Below are positions 63,001-64,000 of a stretch of 64,000 bases of DNA, piece by piece (within the stretch, counting starts at the first letter, position 1; each line of letters starts with the position of its first letter). The position numbers and the translations under genes are program-made. The stretch comes from Mactra quadrangularis (lineage: Eukaryota > Mollusca > Bivalvia > Venerida > Mactridae), in the NCBI GenBank assembly GCA_025267735.1, contig CM046294.1, forward strand, positions 22,998,162-23,062,161, in the 5' to 3' direction. The notes under the pieces were generated by a model. That model was not told the origin of the DNA. It searched no databases and saw only the letters and a list, made by a program, of their open reading frames with translations.

Positions 63001-63749
63001 ACCTAGAAGTGAAGTAGTTAGACTTGAGATCATGGATAGAGATTTTAGTAAGTTACATTATCCATTTATACCAAAACAATTTAGTCACTTGTATTGCAAT
63101 GGTACCACAGTCATAAAAGTTAGAAAGTTTATGTGCAGGTTAAAGTCTGCTTCCATGTACATGACAATATGACATGTTCAGTCATCTTAACGATTTTGTA
63201 TAATAACACATGGGCGGATCCAGCGGTGGGGTCAGGGGGATCTGGACCCCCCCCCTAGAATTTTGAAAATGTACATGTCCATTAGTGTATTTCTTGCTTT
63301 TAAGTCATTTTTAAGTAGTATGAAGCAATTTTTCTCGGTGCTTAACATAGTTTTAATGGTTATGTAGTTTTTATTATCAATATGAATATGCATTTTTTCT
63401 GCAAAATGTGTATAATGTGGTTGTGGTTTGAGGTTCGGAACCCCCTACAAAAGTTCGGACCCCCCTCCTAGAAAAGTCGAACCCCCCCTAGAAAAAAATC
63501 ATGGATCCGCCCCTGTAACATCATTCTGATCATTGGAATCACTCACCTTCAGGCTAGTCAATCCTCACAATATTCAATTCAACCTGGGTAGAAATGAACA
63601 ATTGTAGGTATAATTTCTTTCTCAAGGAAATAAGCAGTTGCCGCTTGTATAAACTTCTTCTATTTGTTACAGACTATGGTCAAGGTAGAACTGATGATTT
63701 AAAAGCTGAAAGAGGTCCAGTTATTGTACAACAACCAGAAAACATTATA
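23955..63749 (+). CDS. Contactin-like cell-adhesion protein with N-terminal C-type-lectin-like domain (5' six exons, 3' partial)
   Basis: Exons 23955-24030, 46647-46738, 58988-59073, 59852-60003, 62940-63047 and 63673-63749 join in one frame for 197 residues, all with GT/AG borders and matching phases. Residues 1-20 are a signal peptide (MDIYPYIIVTILGFISGING). Residues 27-155 form a C-type-lectin-like domain: CPPEWVLSQDICYKF, ADAACW, GFWIENRD, and SYICEIP closing with Cys154. The DFNYGQG linker then leads to PVIVQQPENII, a typical start of a first Ig domain, where the window ends. A lectin-like domain ahead of Ig repeats is the hallmark of invertebrate Contactin, a GPI-anchored septate-junction protein in Drosophila; transfer of function is inferred. 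Cysteines are 27, 38, 55 and 154; the usual inner C2-C3 pair and Ca2+-binding motifs are absent. ATG context is aaaaATGG. Confidence 0.9.
24900..25032 (-). repeat. Degraded SINE (family 2)
   Basis: It shares gggagaatg..cgtagaaa..tatttcatgaccaa and cgcgaaggtac with the copy at 20124-20436; the B-box complement (gatcgaaccca) is still visible. Confidence 0.6.
25540..25750 (-). repeat. Degraded SINE (family 2) with an internal 82-bp tandem duplication
   Basis: catgacacaacgatcagtag through ctagtcggctggct and gaattactgatggtgttt occurs twice, starting at 25591 and 25673 (spacing 82 bp) with few differences. The duplicated block covers the tRNA-like head of the SINE. Confidence 0.75.
27674..27869 (-). 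repeat. SINE (family 1), internally deleted
   Basis: Reverse-strand copy: the B-box complement gggattcgaacccgtacc and tRNA-like head end near ctgaccctgg. The body matches 32369-32658 but lacks part of the 3' third. Confidence 0.78.
29537..29661 (+). repeat. SINE family 1, 3' fragment
   Basis: It shares gtttccggc.ttgtaggtgagt, aggaaagctaggttaggtgc and gggcgttaaa with the 3' part of the full copies; the head is missing. Confidence 0.65.
29988..30450 (+). repeat. SINE (family 1) interrupted by a nested MITE
   Basis: The tRNA-like head (acccgggtcggtagagcgg, B box gggttcgaatccc) and body run to 30181, are broken by the element at 30182-30377, then resume with ttatagacaagggtcaagga and aagctaggttaggtgcgct. 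Rejoining the two parts gives the order seen at 32369-32658. Confidence 0.85.
30182..30377. mobile_element. 196-bp MITE nested in a SINE, 23-bp perfect inverted ends
   Basis: The ends begin GGCCACAACAAGTTGATCAT and are perfect inverted repeats over 23 bp. The element is non-coding. The SINE string tactagtta on the left and tactta on the right may be a decayed target duplication of 8-9 bp. Confidence 0.85.
30464..30573. repeat. Near-perfect 36-bp hairpin
   Basis: Arms 30464-30499 and 30538-30573 are inverted repeats matching at 35 of 36 positions around a 38-base loop. They are followed at once by CTGATAA...GGCTTCGGCCGAAA (30584-30605). Confidence 0.85.
30680..30758 (+). repeat. LINE 3'-tail fragment
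   Basis: tatgctcttcagtaactaaaggaaataaa resembles the 3' end of the LINE at 39420-39470 (ttatgctcttcaaaaatgga, ggaaataaataaa). Confidence 0.5.
30845..31015 (-). repeat. SINE (family 3), reverse orientation
   Basis: The B-box complement ggatcaatcccgggacctct and gatccctaagcgcgc match the head of the copy at 48376 on the opposite strand; gaacaattgtaggtaaa matches its body. Confidence 0.7.
31052..31210 (-). repeat. SINE (family 4), partial
   Basis: It shares gctcgattgtgaaac, agttcttac, ctggtcccc.agt and ggataaagtt with the copies at 31906 and 47131; a B-box complement (gggattcgaatca) lies at the head end. Confidence 0.65.
31906..32015 (-). repeat. SINE (family 4), 3' part
   Basis: Body only: agctcgattgtgaaacaagt, tcttacaactta, cttcctggtccccagttctg and taaagtttcttgctcaatta. 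The tRNA-like head is absent. Confidence 0.65.
32369..32658 (+). repeat. Full-length tRNA-derived SINE (family 1) with perfect 12-bp target duplication
   Basis: TAATTTAAGTAA flanks both sides (32357-32368 and 32659-32670). The 290-bp element has a tRNA-like head (A-box-like gatagcgcagttggtagagc; B box gggttcgaatccc; CCCGGG stem), a unique body and an (AATA)n tail. This gives a clean definition of the family boundaries. Confidence 0.93.
32868..32995 (-). repeat. Degraded SINE (family 2)
   Basis: It shares actggctgataattgcccta, cgtagaaaagtattcaatga and ccaaactctacgaaagtac with the copy at 20124-20436. Confidence 0.6.
33156..33663. mobile_element. Putative MITE with TTAAAGCC..CTATAT inverted ends
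   Basis: ttaaagcccctatat at the left pairs with atatagtggctttaa at the right; 508 bp, non-coding. Single ends resembling it (ttaaagcccccatatgaaga) occur at about 26375, 19322 and, inverted, 45227. Confidence 0.6.
35793..36155 (-). repeat. Interspersed ~365-bp repeat, copy 2 (inverted relative to 17685)
   Basis: The reverse complement of 17685-18053 aligns along its length: aaatgatggtgtttcatgta, accccgtacgtaacggtata, cactgaatggtattttgaga. Non-coding. Confidence 0.72.
36843..39470 (+). mobile_element. 5'-truncated non-LTR retrotransposon (LINE)
   Basis: Coding homology starts abruptly at about 36845, in frame with the ORF and with no endonuclease domain ahead of it, as expected from incomplete reverse transcription. 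The 3' UTR ends in atggaggaaataaataaata, an (AATA)n tail. Clade not assigned from the sequence alone; APE-type is likely. Confidence 0.88.
36902..39145 (+). CDS. LINE ORF2 reverse transcriptase (747 aa from first Met, N-terminally truncated)
   Basis: A single open frame of 747 codons; the reading frame is also open back to 36845, so this ATG is internal to the original protein (RFLSKLDKDL precedes it). Reverse-transcriptase blocks are in order: SYRAITLSST (about residue 163), FLDARQAFDRVW with catalytic Asp233, GTRQGGKTSP (about 298), and VADDM with catalytic Asp342-Asp343. A thumb-like region and IFRSTVLPKSLYGSELW follow. No endonuclease or RNase H domain is seen. It copies its own RNA at nicked target DNA in related elements (established for LINEs). 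All catalytic residues and the frame are intact, which suggests recent insertion, but the copy lacks its 5' end and is not autonomous. Confidence 0.92.
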   Translation: MHDTVNFWRNVNSRKNSRSVNFGGGMKFNDTVYNSRDDIVNQWALYFKDLYTPTYSLSFDAEWEIMVRRRVDQTFRNLSLCNEVIVYPESVVKHIQTLVKGKSCGPDNISHEHLIYSSHVIADPLAKLFTVMLRTGTIPDKMKEGEIITLYKGGRKRRDYPNSYRAITLSSTILKLYEMILLDRCKDTIIKSLNKLQGGFQDGLGCIMTSFALRESLYYARELSSPVYLCFLDARQAFDRVWHDGLFFKLLTLSSDIDLLSPAIDANTIISLRDMYRNVTSRVRYQGLLSDLFPIHQGTRQGGKTSPLCYLVYINDLINELQKSGHGLCLYDNNMSAPTVADDMVLLSFSKKGLQNMIEICSKYADKWRFLYNASKCAIVTFNTKDPNPQQRFYLGSEPIPICDKYIHLGIECNSYLSTSCIIHDACVKLRGTYMSLCAKGIGPNRLSPSTLMTIFRSTVLPKSLYGSELWSNNSTSDLDRLSKAQKFCIKHMQGFHRSICTDFCMLTINSVPIDTILEIVKLKFFGQICRINPYYIVKEIFNNRLLRYISIDDQCLGFIPDIYKLLQRYNLVAYLEQYIENGTFPSKGQWKQILNRCVIARKKNDSLHRLINCDKWGVTVNVIDVNDYSPLWRIAQLNPKLLSVCKILLNNIGMLISRQFVQHCKSCSYTTDNIVIHKICHCVMKTSKQYELWYCLLSCIGFDRYLQFIHNNEMEQCVFLFKMCTEIDKNCFVNLSLSKSLASVLQ
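40011..41585. mobile_element. 1.57-kb TIR element rich in CAACGTTG palindromes
   Basis: The ends are inverted: cccagcaggcaaaccgacgttg on the left and the complement of cgtcgtgtgcctgctggg on the right. Both subterminal zones (40022-40165 and 41450-41575) carry many CAACGTTG-like palindromes spaced about 10-25 bp apart. The interior has no transposase, so the element is non-autonomous. Flanks tctc and tccc might be a decayed target duplication. Superfamily not assigned. Confidence 0.85.
41692..41992 (+). repeat. Full-length tRNA-derived SINE (family 1) with perfect 12-bp target duplication
   Basis: TATTCCTTTTGA flanks both sides (41680-41691 and 41993-42004). Head acccgggtcgatagcgcaat, B box gggttcgaatccc, body as at 32369, tail cctataaataaaaac. 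Confidence 0.93.
42461..42809. mobile_element. hAT-like MITE
   Basis: The ends aggctgtcacgatac and the complement of gtatatcgtaacagtcct are inverted; inside are further cgtatcgcgatacg palindromes. The 8-bp flanks GACAATTA (42453) and GACAATAC (42810) agree at six positions. The type of ends and 8-bp duplication suggest hAT; this is inferred. Confidence 0.65.
42810..43008. mobile_element. ~199-bp fold-back element, almost a full palindrome
   Basis: aataccacgtgacaatgaca at the left recurs inverted as tgtcatagtcacgtggtatt at the right. Pairing continues inward through caagaagaaaac and gttttaaagag to a loop of about 20 bases. It abuts the hAT-like element. Confidence 0.8.
43530..43668. mobile_element. 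MITE related to 6181-6424, shorter copy
   Basis: Ends attcatttttctcaactgtc and the complement of ggcagttgagaaaaaacgaac; TA flanks at 43528-43529 and 43669-43670. 139 bp, same termini and tgaataatttcacggtga subterminal block as the 244-bp copy. Confidence 0.75.
44150..44225 (+). repeat. Decayed tRNA-like SINE head
   Basis: cctaggttagctcagttggt is A-box-like, and cgagggttaaattgc is a decayed B box. It lacks paired stems for a functional tRNA. Confidence 0.45.
45860..46430. mobile_element. Possible diverged MITE
   Basis: gttcagttaccg near 45870 and tgcttactgaac near 46410 are weakly inverted; the interior has cgtaacgttccgtaacgttcg, like the arms at 4590. Boundaries uncertain. Confidence 0.35.
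46647..46738 (+). CDS. Contactin-like exon 2 (start of lectin-like domain)
   Basis: Acceptor atattgcag and donor TGG|gtaaat. Encodes residues 26-56: GCPPEWVLSQDICYKF, VEDSKIY and EEADAACW, the canonical beginning of a long-form C-type-lectin fold. Confidence 0.93.
47131..47340 (-). repeat. SINE (family 4) with Ser/Leu-tRNA-like head
   Basis: On the minus strand the head reads ggcgtgaccgagtggttaca and the B-box-like site is gatttgaatccc, reminiscent of class II (Ser/Leu) tRNAs. The tail end reads caatcgagctaaaataaa. A head-only relic lies at 61590-61635. Confidence 0.72.
47694..48170. repeat. Two tandem-spaced copies of an interspersed repeat
   Basis: tcactattttctttattgac followed by caataaatg.tatgcatgta occurs near 47738 and near 48072 (spacing about 334 bp), each preceded by aaatttagctca. 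A relative of the upstream part lies at 3900-4130. Confidence 0.65.
48376..48640 (+). repeat. SINE (family 3), best-preserved copy
   Basis: tRNA-like head agtccagtggtaggacgcgc with B box gggttcgaatttc, then agcaagaaatttacctacga, cacccaggtgtaaatggtta and a tgatagatagatacca tract. Confidence 0.78.
49369..49376. other. Target-site duplication TGTCGTAC, left copy
   Basis: Identical to 57584-57591 on the far side of the fold-back element. The flanking bases beyond the duplication differ, as expected. Confidence 0.88.
49720..53200 (+). repeat. Left array of ~97-bp repeats (about 36 units)
   Basis: Spacing between successive tgtccattcaaa sites is 97 bp (50034, 50131, 50228, 50325). Each unit has three near-copies of an 11-bp block (gtctattcaga) and an internal dyad, tctattcgcaa and ttgcgaataga. 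Two unit types alternate irregularly. A second module, atgcaatcaaacagatt plus aaagtcttttcgcgga, is inserted at about 49594, 49893, 50472, 51351, 52610 and 53005. The frame shifts every unit, so the repeated short ORFs (QKSIRKI, SLFRSLFAKS) are not evidence of a gene. Confidence 0.93.
53220..54050. other. Central spacer of the fold-back element
   Basis: Non-repetitive sequence between the opposed arrays. It contains an AT microsatellite (53761-53803) within the palindrome aatgacatt..aatgtcatt and the 72-bp fold-back at 53806. A 66-codon ORF at 53326 has no recognisable features. No transposase. Confidence 0.7.
53806..53877. mobile_element. 72-bp fold-back with CATTCGGAAC ends
   Basis: cattcggaactacctcggcg and its inverted partner cgccgaggtcgttccgaatg enclose about 30 bp. 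The termini match the 287-bp MITE at 15507-15793, so it is a short deletion derivative nested inside the larger fold-back element. Confidence 0.8.
54060..57240 (-). repeat. Right array of ~97-bp repeats, opposite orientation (about 33 units)
   Basis: Same unit as the left array, read on the minus strand (gcgaatagacttctgaatag, acttttgaatggacagctct). The atgcaatcaaacagatt module appears only near the outer end (57240-57370), unlike the left arm where it is scattered throughout. The arms have therefore diverged in repeat composition. Confidence 0.93.
57584..57591. other. Target-site duplication TGTCGTAC, right copy
   Basis: Identical to 49369-49376. Confidence 0.88.
58988..59073 (+). CDS. Contactin-like exon 3 (lectin-like domain)
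   Basis: Acceptor atattttag and donor ATCAG|gtaaag, starting in phase 0 and leaving two bases. Encodes SMGARLLSTETYQEHKFVSE and YLMDSKFI, matching the G-x-x-L-x-S/T...E-x-x-F-V pattern of C-type-lectin folds. Confidence 0.92.
59074..59851 (+). other. Contactin-like intron 3
   Basis: 778-bp AT-rich intron; no feature recognised. Confidence 0.6.
59852..60003 (+). CDS. Contactin-like exon 4 (lectin-like domain core)
   Basis: Acceptor atatttttcag, donor ACTG|gtaggc. Encodes RDTYYYTSGYYFLGRLYWEA, VNEYHVGQGFWIENRD and PPVEPKLYRVVYKYTG. F-W-I-x-x-R-D is the WIGL-like core of the fold. No cysteine occurs in this exon. Confidence 0.92.
60004..62939 (+). other. Contactin-like intron 4 (2.9 kb)
   Basis: AT-rich. 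Contains a ggttgcccgtgacaacca palindromic piece at 60411-60470 and a relic SINE family-4 head at 61590-61635 (antisense). No exon recognised. Confidence 0.6.
62940..63047 (+). CDS. Contactin-like exon 5 (end of lectin-like domain)
   Basis: Acceptor tttttacag, donor TTTA|gtaagt. Encodes DQGFMWSNITASVPASYICE, IPRSEVV and RLEIMDRDF. W141 and ICE with Cys154 are conserved. The expected Cys about ten residues earlier is missing, and N143-I-T is a potential N-glycosylation site. Confidence 0.93.
63209..63515. mobile_element. hAT-like MITE with CAGGGGCGGATCC-type ends
   Basis: The left end catgggcggatccagcgg and the right end atggatccgcccctg are inverted; poly-C/G subterminal runs lie inside. Flanks TAATAACA and TAACATCA agree at 6 of 8 positions. 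CAGGGGCGGATCC termini are common in hAT elements (from memory). Sits in contactin-like intron 5. Confidence 0.72.
63530..63655 (-). repeat. SINE (family 3) fragment, reverse
   Basis: cctcacaata, acctggg.agaa, gaacaattgtaggtataa and gaaataagcagt match 30870-30945. The tRNA-like head is missing. Confidence 0.6.
63673..63749 (+). CDS. Contactin-like exon 6 (linker and start of Ig region)
   Basis: Acceptor tttgttacag, donor ATA|gtaagt. Its first two bases complete an Asn codon. Encodes NYGQGRTDDLKAERGPVIVQ and QPENII; GP-x-x-x-x-QPEN is a typical first strand of an Ig domain. The gene continues beyond the window. Confidence 0.92.
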
Positions 63750-64000
63750 GTAAGTATCTGTTTCCATAGCATCCATTGCAAACATTCATAGCACAATAAA
63801 ATTATTTACCCATTTTATCCAACATTCATAGCAAAAATATTTACCATCTCATCCTACATTCATAGCAAAATTATTTACCATCGCATCCAACATTCATAGC
63901 ACAAAACTTTTTTGATAATAGCATCTATATGGTTTACAGTAGCATAAAAATGTTGGATTTTGCAAACTGTTTTGTCAACTCTTAGATCAGTATGTAATGT

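Overview
This is a eukaryotic, AT-rich window that looks like a mollusc, most likely a bivalve (an inference from intron size, repeat content and the mix of tRNA-derived SINEs, MITEs and satellites). Two protein-coding genes, both on the + strand and both cut by the window edges, account for the conserved coding sequence. The rest is intron, intergenic DNA and mobile elements.

Region 1 (1-14292) holds the last ten exons of an SLC6-type Na+-coupled neurotransmitter/amino-acid transporter. All ten exons have GT/AG borders and join in frame for about 418 residues, from just before TM4 to the stop codon; TM1-3 lie upstream of the window. Its introns carry an antisense two-exon gene with one nonsense codon and six copies of a 16-bp motif around it (866-3274), a long palindrome, a degraded SINE, a TA-flanked MITE, a 3.8-kb satellite of about 78 copies of a 49-bp unit, and a dead second copy of one of the transporter's own exons.

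Region 2 (14293-23954) is intergenic: AT-rich DNA, fold-back MITEs and SINE copies, with no gene I can support.

Region 3 (23955-64000) holds the first six coding exons of a contactin-like cell-adhesion gene: a signal peptide, a complete C-type-lectin-like domain over exons 2-5, and the start of the first Ig region at the right edge. Intron 1 (22.6 kb) is a repeat graveyard with a 5'-truncated LINE whose reverse-transcriptase ORF is still open, two SINE copies with perfect 12-bp target duplications, a MITE nested in a third SINE, and a 1.57-kb element built from CAACGTTG palindromes. Intron 2 (12.2 kb) contains an 8.2-kb fold-back element: two opposed arrays of a ~97-bp repeat, mirror-image termini and an exact 8-bp target-site duplication.

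The most notable items are the 8.2-kb fold-back element, the antisense nested gene with its 16-bp motif cluster, the altered chloride-site residues in the transporter, the 637-bp higher-order period in the 49-bp satellite, and the vestigial duplicated exon.
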